A DNA stretch of 64,000 bases from Tropicibacter alexandrii (GTDB lineage Bacteria > Pseudomonadota > Alphaproteobacteria > Rhodobacterales > Rhodobacteraceae): positions 248,001-312,000 of the forward strand of contig NZ_RCTZ02000002.1 of assembly GCF_003667315.2 (NCBI RefSeq), in the 5' to 3' direction. Made by a program: the position numbers and the translations under genes. A model generated the notes under the pieces. That model was given only the letters and a program-made list of their open reading frames with translations. It searched no databases and was not told the DNA's origin. How positions within the stretch are numbered: position 1 is the stretch's first letter; each line of letters starts with the position of its first letter. Of the stretch, positions 54,243 to 62,151 are shown piece after piece.

Positions 54243-55178
54243 GTGCCCCGGACTTCGAACAAGACCATCATTTCCTGCGCCGTGACCGGCTCCATCCACA
54301 CGCCATCCATGTCGCCCTACCTGCCGGTGACCGCCGATCAGATCGCGGAGAGCGCCATTGCCGCCGCCGAGGCGGGGGCCGCCGTCTTGCACCTGCACGC
54401 CCGCGTGCCCGAGACCGGCGCGCCCAGTCAGGACCCGGCGCATTACGCCGCCTTCCTGCCGCGCATCCATGCCGCCACCGATGCCATCGTGAACATCACA
54501 ACCGGTGGCGGGCTGGGCATGTCGATGGAGACCCGCATTGCCCCCGCGCTGCAAGCCGCGCCGGAACTGGCCTCGCTCAACATGGGGTCGTTCAACTTCA
54601 ACATCTCGGCGGCTGAAAAGGCCTGTCGCGATCCGCAGTCGTGGGAGGTCGACTACCTGCGCGGCACCCGCGACCTCATCATGTCCAACACCTTCACCCA
54701 GATCGAGACGGTGCTGGCCAAGCTGTCCGAAACCGGCACCCGGTTCGAGTTCGAATGCTACGACACCGGCCATCTGTATAACCTCGCGCATTTCGCGGAT
54801 CGGGGGCTGGTGAAGCCGCCGTTCTTCGTGCAGGCGATCTTTGGCGTGACGGGGGCGCAGGGCACCGATCCGGAAAACCTCATGCACATGCGCGCCACGG
54901 CGCAGCGGCTTTTCGGCGACGATCACCTGCTGTCGGTGCTGGGCGCGGGCCGGTCGCAATTCCCGCTGGTGACCATGGGGGCGATCCTTGGCGGGCATGT
55001 CCGCGTCGGGCTGGAGGACAACCTCTATATCGCCAAGGGCCAGTTGGCGGAAAGCAATGCGCAGATGGTCACCAATATCCGACACATCCTTGAGGATCTG
55101 GGCCACGAGATCGCCACACCGGACGAAGCCCGCGCAATGCTCGGGACCAAGGGCCGGGACAAGGTGTCCTTCGGATGA
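54243..55178 (+). CDS. BKACE family beta-keto acid cleavage enzyme
   Basis: This 311-residue Zn-dependent enzyme belongs to the 3-keto-5-aminohexanoate cleavage family, which converts a beta-keto acid and acetyl-CoA to acetoacetate and a new CoA ester. Family motifs are CAVTGSIHTPSMSPYLPVT at the N-terminus, VLHLHARVPETG with the His-x-His zinc ligands, NITTGGGLGM, FECYDTGHLYN and GGHVRVGLEDNLY. The start is GTG 54243 with AAAGGACAC upstream. It is coupled to the aldolase gene (ATGA). In this operon it may cleave a keto-acid fragment from the opened ring, an unusual role in place of the standard hydratase/aldolase pair. Confidence 0.9.
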   Translation: MPRTSNKTIISCAVTGSIHTPSMSPYLPVTADQIAESAIAAAEAGAAVLHLHARVPETGAPSQDPAHYAAFLPRIHAATDAIVNITTGGGLGMSMETRIAPALQAAPELASLNMGSFNFNISAAEKACRDPQSWEVDYLRGTRDLIMSNTFTQIETVLAKLSETGTRFEFECYDTGHLYNLAHFADRGLVKPPFFVQAIFGVTGAQGTDPENLMHMRATAQRLFGDDHLLSVLGAGRSQFPLVTMGAILGGHVRVGLEDNLYIAKGQLAESNAQMVTNIRHILEDLGHEIATPDEARAMLGTKGRDKVSFG

Positions 55179-55918
55179 GGGCCGGTTTTCGCGCCCGCCT
55201 GCGCGCGCCCGAACCGATGCTCGGCACCTTTCTCAAGATCCCCTCGACCCAGCCTGCCGAAATCCTTGGCTCTTTGGGCTTTGACGTCGTGGTGATCGAC
55301 GAGGAACACGCGCCGCTGAGCCCGGAAACGACCGATGCCATCCTGCTGGCCTGCCGGGCGCATCGCATGGCGGGGCTGGTGCGGGTGCGTCAGCCGGGTG
55401 ATATCCTGCGCGTGCTGGACAGCGGTGCCGACGGCGTGCTGGTGCCGCATGTGACCTCTGCCGCTGTCGCCCGCGAGATCGTTGCACTTGCGCGCTATGC
55501 AGGGGCGCGCGGGCTTTCCCCCACAACCCGCGCAGGCGCGTTCGGCGGTGTGCCCGTGGCGGACCATATGGCGGCGCAGGACGCGCGCAGCGCCGTCATC
55601 GCGATGATCGAAGACGCCGAAGCCCTCGACCGGATCGACGAGATCGTGGCGACAGAGGGGCTCGACGCGATCTTCATCGGTCGCGCCGACCTTGGGGCCA
55701 GCATGGGCGCGGCGGCAAAAGAGGGCGGGCTCGACCGCGCGGTTGCGCATCTGCTGGCGGCGGCGAAATCCGCCGCTCTGCCCGCCCTCGTGCTTGCAGC
55801 CGACCGCGCCGACGTGACTGCGATGCGCGATTTGGGGGCGACCGGTTTCCTGACCGGCTCCGATCAGGGCTTTTTGAGAAGCGCTGCAAACGCCGCGCGT
55901 CCCCGGCTGTTCGAGTGA
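55175..55918 (+). CDS. HpcH/HpaI family aldolase
   Basis: This 247-residue class II pyruvate-type aldolase should split a hydroxy-keto acid to pyruvate (or oxaloacetate) and an aldehyde, or form it. Typical features are MLGTFLKIPSTQPAEILG near residue 15, VVVIDEEHAPLS, VPHVTSAAVARE, the metal-binding Glu in AMIEDAEALD and Asp in FIGRADLGASMG. It is the last gene of the aromatic operon, overlapping the BKACE gene by 4 bases. It likely acts on a late ring-fission product. The large inverted repeat that follows could end the transcript. Confidence 0.88.
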   Translation: MRAGFRARLRAPEPMLGTFLKIPSTQPAEILGSLGFDVVVIDEEHAPLSPETTDAILLACRAHRMAGLVRVRQPGDILRVLDSGADGVLVPHVTSAAVAREIVALARYAGARGLSPTTRAGAFGGVPVADHMAAQDARSAVIAMIEDAEALDRIDEIVATEGLDAIFIGRADLGASMGAAAKEGGLDRAVAHLLAAAKSAALPALVLAADRADVTAMRDLGATGFLTGSDQGFLRSAANAARPRLFE

Positions 55919-55926
55919 CCGGGCTG

Positions 55927-55985
55927 CGGGCACCCGAAGCGGGCATGACCGACCGCCGCCTGACATTGCGGCGGCCGGGTGCCCG
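55927..55985. terminator. Nested inverted repeats between convergent operons
   Basis: CGGGCACCCG (55927-55936) pairs perfectly with CGGGTGCCCG (55976-55985), and inside them CCGCCGC (55953-55959) pairs with GCGGCGG (55968-55974). The structure begins 9 bases after the aldolase stop and ends 15 bases before the end of the minus-strand dehydrogenase. There is no T-run; a two-way terminator or mRNA-end stabiliser is likely. Confidence 0.55.
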
Positions 55986-55999
55986 GGCCTGTCCGGTCG

Positions 56000-57052
56000 T
56001 CAGTCCGGTGCCTCGACGAGGATCTTCACATGGGATTTCTCGGCCACCAGTGCCTCGAACCCCTCGTCCACGATGTCATCCAGCGCGATCCGTTTCGTCA
56101 CCAGTTGCTCGGCGCTGAAATAGCCTTGGGTCATCAGCGCCATCACCGCCGGGTAAACGTTTCGATAGGCGATGGTGCCCTGCAACTGGCGTTCCTTCAG
56201 GACGGCCGTGTTGGGCTGAAACGACGCCTCGCTTTCCCAGATCGACACGATCAGAACCTGCCCTTCGTGGCGGGTGGCGTCGATGCATTGCGGGAGGACC
56301 TGCGGCACGCCCGTCACTTCGAAGGCCACGTGAACGCCGCCCGTGGCCTCGCGGATCGACGCGACCGCATCCGTCGCCATCGGGTCGATGGCCGAGGTCG
56401 CGCCCAGATCCAGCGCCTTTTGCCGCCGCACCTCCGAGGGTTCGACCACGTGAATTTCGGACGCCCCGGCCACGCGCAGCGATTCCACGACCAGCAACCC
56501 GATTGGTCCCGCGCCGAACACCGCCGCCTTGTCGCCTGCCTTGATCTTGGACAGGCGCACGGCGTGCAGGGCCACGGCGGCCGGTTCGACCAGCGCGCCC
56601 TGTTCCATGGACAGATCATCGGGCATCTTGTGGACCATGCGTGCGGGCACGACGCTGTGCGTGGCAAACCCGCCATGCCCGCCGGACAGGCCGACAAAGC
56701 CGAGGCTGTCACAGAGGTTGTACTTGCCTTCCAGACAGGCCGGGCAGTCGCCACAGGCAAAGATCGGCTCGATGGCGACGCGGTCGCCCACGGCAAGGCC
56801 GGTGACGCCTTCGCCCAACTCGGAGACGGTGCCGCAATATTCGTGCCCCATGGTGATCGGGGCCTTGTCATGGCTCAGGGGGTGGACTTCGTCCACGGGG
56901 ACGAAGATCGGCCCGGCGAGGTATTCGTGCAGGTCGCTGCCGCAGATGCCGGTCCAAGCGACCTTGACCTTGACCTCGCCCTTGCCGGGCGTGGGATCGG
57001 CGATATCTTCGACGCGAATATCCTTCACGCCATGCCAACGTGCTGCTTTCAT
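56000..57052 (-). CDS. Zn-dependent alcohol dehydrogenase, 2,3-butanediol dehydrogenase-like
   Basis: This 350-residue medium-chain dehydrogenase oxidises a secondary alcohol with NAD. Catalytic zinc ligands are Cys37 (TGICGSDLHEY), His70 and Glu71 (MGHEYCGTV); structural zinc cysteines are 100, 103, 106 and 114. The Rossmann motif is VFGAGPIGLLVVE. The ICGSDLHEYLAGPIFVP stretch is typical of (R,R)-2,3-butanediol dehydrogenases. GGAGAAG precedes the ATG. It is downstream of the FMO gene by 93 bases on the same strand, under the AcoR-like regulator; AcoR-type genes often control butanediol or acetoin enzymes. The physiological alcohol is not certain. Confidence 0.87.
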   Translation of the reverse strand: MKAARWHGVKDIRVEDIADPTPGKGEVKVKVAWTGICGSDLHEYLAGPIFVPVDEVHPLSHDKAPITMGHEYCGTVSELGEGVTGLAVGDRVAIEPIFACGDCPACLEGKYNLCDSLGFVGLSGGHGGFATHSVVPARMVHKMPDDLSMEQGALVEPAAVALHAVRLSKIKAGDKAAVFGAGPIGLLVVESLRVAGASEIHVVEPSEVRRQKALDLGATSAIDPMATDAVASIREATGGVHVAFEVTGVPQVLPQCIDATRHEGQVLIVSIWESEASFQPNTAVLKERQLQGTIAYRNVYPAVMALMTQGYFSAEQLVTKRIALDDIVDEGFEALVAEKSHVKILVEAPD

Positions 57053-57145
57053 GAAACTTCTCCGATGTCAGTCAAAAGGATGCGCCCGGCGGAGGAGTTG
57101 CCGGGCGCAAGGGTGTGCTGACGCAAGGCACACCCGATCGATGCA

Positions 57146-58945
57146 TCACGAAAGGTGATGCACCTCTTGCAGGCCGTAGACGGGGGTTTCGATCCCTTCC
57201 ATCCGGGCCTTCAGTTGCAGCGCAAGATACAGCGAGTAATGCCGCGACTGGTGCAGGTTGCCGCCGTGGAACCACAGGTTTTCCTGCTGGGTCGGCTTCC
57301 ACATGTTGCGCTGCTCGCCCTCCCACGGGCCGGGGTCCTTGGTGGTGTCGGACCCAAGCCCCCAGACCTTGCCGACCTTGTCCGCGACGTCTTGGGAAAT
57401 CAGGTCGGCGGCCCAGCCGTTCATCGAGCCATAGCCCGTCGCCATCACCACCAGATCGGCGTCCAGATGCGTGCCGTCCGACAGCACCACGCCGGTTTCG
57501 TCGAAATGGTCGACCTGACCTTTGACCAGCTTCACCTCGCCGTCGATGATCAACTGGCTGGCACCCACGTCGATGTAATAGCCCGAGCCGCGCCGCAGGT
57601 ATTTCATGAACAGGCCCGACCCGTCGTCGCCCCAATCCAGATCGAAGCCTGCCTTTTCAAGCCCGGCATAGAACTCGGCATCGCGCTCGCGCATCTGATC
57701 ATAGAGCGGGATCTGGAATTCGTGCATGATCCGGTAGGGCAGCGAGGCAAAGATCATGTCGGCCTTTTCCGTGGTCACGCCATTGGCCACCGCCTCTTCG
57801 GAGTATAGCGCGCCCAGCCCGATATCCATCAAGGTATCCGAGCGCACGATATGGGTGCTGCTGCGCTGCACCATCGTCACATCGGCATCCGCCTCCCAAA
57901 GCGCGGCGCAGATGTCATGGGCAGAGTTGTTGGACCCCACGACAACCACCTTCTTGCCGGTCCACGCGTCAGGCCCCTCGTGCTGCGAGGAATGCTGGAT
58001 CGTGCCTTTGAACGTGTCCATTCCGGGGAAGTCGGGCATGTTGGGCTTGCCGGACATGCCCGTGGCGAGCACCAGTTGGGTGGGGCACAGCGTGACCTCT
58101 TCGCCGTCGCGGTTGACCTTGACCGTCCAAGTGCCGCTGGCCTCGTCATACTGGGCGCTTTGCACCTCGGAGCGGGTCCAATAGTTGATCTCCATCACCT
58201 TGGTATACATTTCCAGCCAATCGCCGACCTTGTCTTTGGGCGTGAAGACGGGCCAGTTGTCGGGGAACTTGATGTAGGGCAGGTGGTCGTACCAGATCGG
58301 GTCATGCAGGCAGAGCGACTTGTAGCGAGAGCGCCACTGGTCGCCGGGCCGGTCGTGTTTGTCGAGAACGATGGTCGGAACACCCAGCTGCCGCAGCCGC
58401 GCGCCCAACGCGATGCCGCCCTGACCGCCGCCGACGATCACCGTGTAGGGCTGTTCGCTATAGCCTAGCTCGGAGGCCTCGGCCTCGCGCTTTTCCTTCC
58501 ACGACTTGCGGTTCTTGGCAGCACCGTGTTCGGCGCCCATCGGGCGGCGCTTGCCCCGGTTCTCCTCATGGCCCTTCAATTCCTGAAGCGCGGTCAGCAG
58601 CGTCCAGATCCGCCCGTCCTTCAGGCGCAGCAGGCCCCAGCCATTGCCCACGGCGGTTTCGAAGGTGATCCAAGCGGTGACGACGCCGCCATCCTCCGAC
58701 GGGATCTCGCCGTCCTGAATGGCGAATGCGCGCGGCTTGGTGTGTTTCAACTGCGCCGTCAGCATGTCCTGCACCCCGGACGGCCCCTCTACCGTCTTCA
58801 GGTTCCATGTGACGGCAACCAGATCGCGCCAGTAACTGTCGGTGGCAAACAGCGCGCTTGCGGCCTGTGCGTCGCCTTCCTCCAAGGCGGCGTTCAGGCT
58901 GTCGAGCATGTCCTGCACTTGCGCCGTAACTGTCGAGTCGAGCAT
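57146..58945 (-). CDS. Flavin-containing monooxygenase with N-terminal NTF2-like domain
   Basis: This 599-residue protein joins an NTF2/SnoaL-like domain (about 1-125) to a class B flavin monooxygenase. FAD motif: VIVGGGQGGIALGARL (169-184). NADP motif: VVVVGSNNSAHDI (333-345). The fingerprint reads FKGTIQHSSQH (312-322), with His at the last position where typical FMOs have Tyr/Phe and Baeyer-Villiger enzymes have Trp-Pro/Asp. GAGGAGGAAACG precedes ATG 58945. It probably oxygenates a ketone, amine or similar small substrate, and the dehydrogenase downstream may supply a ketone. The upstream 141 bases contain a candidate regulator site and a weak sigma-54-like element. Confidence 0.85.
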   Translation of the reverse strand: MLDSTVTAQVQDMLDSLNAALEEGDAQAASALFATDSYWRDLVAVTWNLKTVEGPSGVQDMLTAQLKHTKPRAFAIQDGEIPSEDGGVVTAWITFETAVGNGWGLLRLKDGRIWTLLTALQELKGHEENRGKRRPMGAEHGAAKNRKSWKEKREAEASELGYSEQPYTVIVGGGQGGIALGARLRQLGVPTIVLDKHDRPGDQWRSRYKSLCLHDPIWYDHLPYIKFPDNWPVFTPKDKVGDWLEMYTKVMEINYWTRSEVQSAQYDEASGTWTVKVNRDGEEVTLCPTQLVLATGMSGKPNMPDFPGMDTFKGTIQHSSQHEGPDAWTGKKVVVVGSNNSAHDICAALWEADADVTMVQRSSTHIVRSDTLMDIGLGALYSEEAVANGVTTEKADMIFASLPYRIMHEFQIPLYDQMRERDAEFYAGLEKAGFDLDWGDDGSGLFMKYLRRGSGYYIDVGASQLIIDGEVKLVKGQVDHFDETGVVLSDGTHLDADLVVMATGYGSMNGWAADLISQDVADKVGKVWGLGSDTTKDPGPWEGEQRNMWKPTQQENLWFHGGNLHQSRHYSLYLALQLKARMEGIETPVYGLQEVHHLS

Positions 58946-59035
58946 TGCGTTTCCTCCTCATCAGCAATGTGATGGGACGGAGAGTGGCGAAACAGGCCGC
59001 TTCGCCTCTAGGGAAATCCGCATGAAATCTGGCTC

Positions 59036-59051
59036 TGCCGCGTTGCTGCCA
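59036..59051 (-). promoter_or_regulatory. Weak sigma-54-like promoter element before the FMO gene
   Basis: The minus strand reads TGGCAGCAACGCGGCA, which keeps the GG-N10-GC spacing of -24/-12 promoters but departs from TTGC at -12. It lies about 90 bases before the FMO start. The call is uncertain because the adjacent regulator lacks the sigma-54 contact loop. Confidence 0.25.
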
Positions 59052-59058
59052 TGCAGCA

Positions 59059-59084
59059 TGTTGCACACGCAACGCCGCGCAACA
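59059..59084. promoter_or_regulatory. Candidate binding site of the AcoR-like regulator
   Basis: TGTTGC (59059-59064) and GCAACA (59079-59084) are inverted, and inside them GTTGC-ACAC-GCAAC (59060-59073) is a perfect inverted repeat. The site is about 115-140 bases before the FMO start and next to the stop of the regulator gene, a normal place for an upstream activating sequence. Confidence 0.5.
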
Positions 59085-59086
59085 TC

Positions 59087-60847
59087 TCACTGTGGCGCGC
59101 GCAACCCTTCCTTGCGGATGCGGCGCAGCACGGTCGAGCGGTTGACCCCCAACCGACGCGCGGCACGGGCCATGTTCCAGTTGCAGGCATCCAGAACGGC
59201 CTCAAGGTCCTGCTCGGGGTCTTGGTCCTGCCTGCGCTGTTGCGGGGCGGGTGGAAGGTCGGGCAGGTCGATCACCGTCGTCTCCGCCATCGCGCAGGCC
59301 ACCTCCAGCACATTGCCAAGCTCCCGCAGGTTTCCGGGCCAGTCCCGCGCCATCAGCTCGGCCCGCGCCGAGGGCGTCAGGCGCATGTCGCCGCCACGAT
59401 GCCGCCGCAACAGCCGGTCGATCAGCCAGCCGAGGTCCTGCCGTTCGCGCAAGGGCGGCAGCTCCAATACGCTGCCCGACAGCCGGAAATACAACGCCGC
59501 CGGAAGGGTGTTCCGGGCGATCAGGTCAGAGGCCGGTTCGCTGGTGGTCGACACCGGGCGCAGGTCGGGCGCGTGATCCAATGCACCGGCCAGAACCCGC
59601 GCCGTGTCCGGGTGCAAATCCTCGATCCGGCGCAACAACAGCGTGCCCGGACCCTGCTGGTCTGCCAGCGCATCGCGCAGGTCCTCGCCGCGCAATCCGG
59701 CACAGTCGAGCGTCACGAACCGGCCCCGCCGCGAGGCCATGTGGATGGCGTGGGCCAGCTTGGTCTTGCCGCTGCCGCTTTCGCCCGAAATCAACAGTGG
59801 CACAGGGGTCGGCGCCAAGCGTTCGGCCTGTGTCAGGACCCGCGCCAGACCGGGATCGCTGCCCGCAAAGCTGGCCAAGGCCCCGCCGCGCACCTGTCGT
59901 GACACGGTGTCGGGCCGCGCGGCCGTGCGCCGTGGAGCCTGTGGTGCGATGGCATGGCCAAACACGGCCCCGCCATCCCCCAGCGCCACGACGCGCTCTT
60001 CCGTCGGGCGGTCGCGCATGAGGTCGGGCAGATCGTCGACGCTCAACCCCAGAAGCCCGTCGATCCGTTCGCCGATCAGGCTGCCGCCCCGCGCCAGCAT
60101 CCGCGTGGCCGCGCGCGTGGCCCCGATCACCCGTCCCGACCCGTCGAGCGATACCGCCGCCTCGGGGTCGACATCGAGAAATTCGGGGCTGGAGGAAAAC
60201 CGCAGCACCCATTCCCGGCGACTGGCGGCCATGAGATTGGCCATCTCGACCCGCCGCGCCGCCGCCGTGACCAGCGACATGGCAAGGTTCTGGCTGCTTT
60301 TGGGCGAGGGCGACCGCAGCAGTGAAATATCGAGGACCGCCGCCAATTGACCGAGGCTGTCGTAGATCGGCGCAGAGGTGCAGGACAGCCCGGTATGCGC
60401 GTTTCCGAAATGGTCGTCCTGATGTACGGTGACCGGCTCTCCGGTGACGATGCAAGCACCGACCCCACAGGTCCCGGCCTGATCCTCGGACCAGTTCGAG
60501 CCGAGGTACAGGCCCGCACTGCGCAACTCGTCCACAAAGAGGTCATCGCCAAGGAAATCGACGCAAACGCCCTTGGCGTCCGTCAACAGCAGCACGTAAT
60601 TCTGGCCGCTCACTTGGCGAAACAGGCTTTGCAGGCTTGAACGGGCGGCACCGATCATCCATTCGGCCTGCTCGCGATGGGTGCGGAATTCGGCCTCGGT
60701 GACGATATGCGCCGGATCGCTGCGTGTCGGGTCCATGCCATACAGTTCGACGCAGCGCCGCCACGACGCATCGACATAGCTGTCCCGTCCGGTCGCCTGA
60801 CCATCCAGAACCTGGGCAATCTCCTCGACGTGACGTCGTTCCAGCAT
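59087..60847 (-). CDS. AcoR-like Fis-type regulator lacking the GAFTGA loop
   Basis: This 586-residue regulator has a GAF-type sensory domain (about 65-185), a PAS-like part, an AAA+ domain and a C-terminal Fis helix-turn-helix (about 540-580, WNMARAARRLGVNRSTVLRRI). Walker A is intact (GESGSGKT, 355-362). After TLDCAGL the usual stretch with GAFTGA is missing: only about 18 residues separate it from GTLLLRRIEDL, where LFLDEI would be expected, so Walker B has also lost its Asp-Glu pair. Sigma-54 activation is therefore unlikely; it may act on sigma-70 promoters or as a repressor. ATG 60847 follows GAGGAGG. FMO and dehydrogenase genes downstream on the same strand are probable targets. Confidence 0.85.
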   Translation of the reverse strand: MLERRHVEEIAQVLDGQATGRDSYVDASWRRCVELYGMDPTRSDPAHIVTEAEFRTHREQAEWMIGAARSSLQSLFRQVSGQNYVLLLTDAKGVCVDFLGDDLFVDELRSAGLYLGSNWSEDQAGTCGVGACIVTGEPVTVHQDDHFGNAHTGLSCTSAPIYDSLGQLAAVLDISLLRSPSPKSSQNLAMSLVTAAARRVEMANLMAASRREWVLRFSSSPEFLDVDPEAAVSLDGSGRVIGATRAATRMLARGGSLIGERIDGLLGLSVDDLPDLMRDRPTEERVVALGDGGAVFGHAIAPQAPRRTAARPDTVSRQVRGGALASFAGSDPGLARVLTQAERLAPTPVPLLISGESGSGKTKLAHAIHMASRRGRFVTLDCAGLRGEDLRDALADQQGPGTLLLRRIEDLHPDTARVLAGALDHAPDLRPVSTTSEPASDLIARNTLPAALYFRLSGSVLELPPLRERQDLGWLIDRLLRRHRGGDMRLTPSARAELMARDWPGNLRELGNVLEVACAMAETTVIDLPDLPPAPQQRRQDQDPEQDLEAVLDACNWNMARAARRLGVNRSTVLRRIRKEGLRAPQ

Positions 60848-61009
60848 GACCACCTCCTCGGACGCCACAGTACTACAATTCGACGCTCCACCAAGGGTAG
60901 ACTATCGTATGAGACAGGACTGGTTCGCCTCCGACGCTTTGCCCGGTGAGCGGGGCTGGCTGCGGTTGGTCGGGGCGCTTTTGCGAAGGTCCGGATTGGG
61001 TCGGCTGGT

Positions 61010-61040
61010 CACATGTCAGCACCCTCCAGGGCGACATGTG
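61010..61040. repeat. Inverted repeat in the regulator-cydB gap
   Basis: CACATGTC (61010-61017) and GACATGTG (61033-61040) are perfect inverted 8-mers around a 15-base spacer in the 286-base gap between the AcoR-like gene and the end of cydB. It could be an operator of the regulator gene or part of the cyd transcript end. The rest of 60848-61133 shows no gene. Confidence 0.35.
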
Positions 61041-61133
61041 AGGCCGTTCGTGGACACCCGTGTTGCATAGGCCGGGCCTGCACTGACGGAGCCGTCTTTG
61101 CGTCGCGCCACATGCCCGCAGGGCCCTGCTGCT

Positions 61134-62147
61134 TCACTCATAGCGCAATTCGGTCGCCTTGCCGCGAAAGATCACGTAGGCGAGGATCGAATAGGCGATG
61201 ATCGTGGGCACCACGAAACAGGCGCCAATGAGGATGATCAGCAGGCTTTCCGGTGCGGCGGCGGCTTCGTAGATCGTCAAGCGATCCGGCACCACGTAGG
61301 GATAGAAGCTGTAGGCAAGGCCAAGATAGGCCGTGGCGAACAGCCCGCTGGAGATCGCGAAAGGCAACCAGCTCAGGCGGTCCGAAGGCAGCGGCATCCG
61401 CCGCAGCAAGCGCCACAGCATCAGCACCAACCCCCCTGACAACAGCGGCAGCAGCAAAAGCCACAACACCTCGGGAAAGGTGAACCATTTGTCGAAAATC
61501 CGCGCACTGACCAGCGGTGTCGCAAGCGAGATGGCGCCGATCCCGGCGATCACGGCCCAAAGGCTTTGCCGTGCCCATTGGACGGCCTTCAGTTGCAGCG
61601 CGTCGCTGGTCTTGAGGATCAGCCACGTCGCCCCGATGAAGGCATAGCCCACCGTCAGGAAGACCGCTGTCAGCGCCGCGAACAGGTAGGTCTGCGCCGT
61701 CTGCTCAAGCCCCATGACATAGAGCCCCAGCATGAAGCCCTGCGCCAGCGCCGTCACCAGCGACCCGGCAAAGAACAGACGGTTCCACAGCGCCTTGTGT
61801 CGGGTGCGGGCCTTGGCGCGAAACTCGAAGGCCACGCCGCGCGCGATCAACCCGATCAGCATGGCAAAGACCGGAAGGTACAGCGTCGACAGGATGATGC
61901 CGTGCGCGGTGGGAAAGGCCACCAGCAGCAGCCCCACGGCCAACACCAGCCATGTCTCGTTCGCGTCCCAGAACGGCCCGATGGAGCCGATCATGCGGTC
62001 CTGTTCGTGCGGTTCCGCCAGCGGAAACAGGATGCCGACCCCAAGGTCGAACCCGTCCAGCACCACGTAGACGAGGATCGACAATCCCATCAGCGAGGCA
62101 AAGGCCCAAGGCAGCCAGTCGGCGGGGTTGGAGAAGTCAGGCAGCAT
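61134..62147 (-). CDS. cydB: Cytochrome bd-type ubiquinol oxidase subunit II
   Basis: This 337-residue membrane protein has about nine hydrophobic segments and is the smaller core subunit of a bd-family quinol oxidase, which reduces O2 to water without pumping protons. Family features are LVYVVLDGFDLGVGILFPLA-like YVVLDGFDLGVGILFP near residue 28, GPFWDANETWLVLAVG and RGVAFEFRAKA. The start follows the cydA stop by 4 bases. Length and sequence look like the CioB branch. No small CydX-type frame was recognised after it. Confidence 0.93.
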   Translation of the reverse strand: MLPDFSNPADWLPWAFASLMGLSILVYVVLDGFDLGVGILFPLAEPHEQDRMIGSIGPFWDANETWLVLAVGLLLVAFPTAHGIILSTLYLPVFAMLIGLIARGVAFEFRAKARTRHKALWNRLFFAGSLVTALAQGFMLGLYVMGLEQTAQTYLFAALTAVFLTVGYAFIGATWLILKTSDALQLKAVQWARQSLWAVIAGIGAISLATPLVSARIFDKWFTFPEVLWLLLLPLLSGGLVLMLWRLLRRMPLPSDRLSWLPFAISSGLFATAYLGLAYSFYPYVVPDRLTIYEAAAAPESLLIILIGACFVVPTIIAYSILAYVIFRGKATELRYE

Positions 62148-62151
62148 CGGC

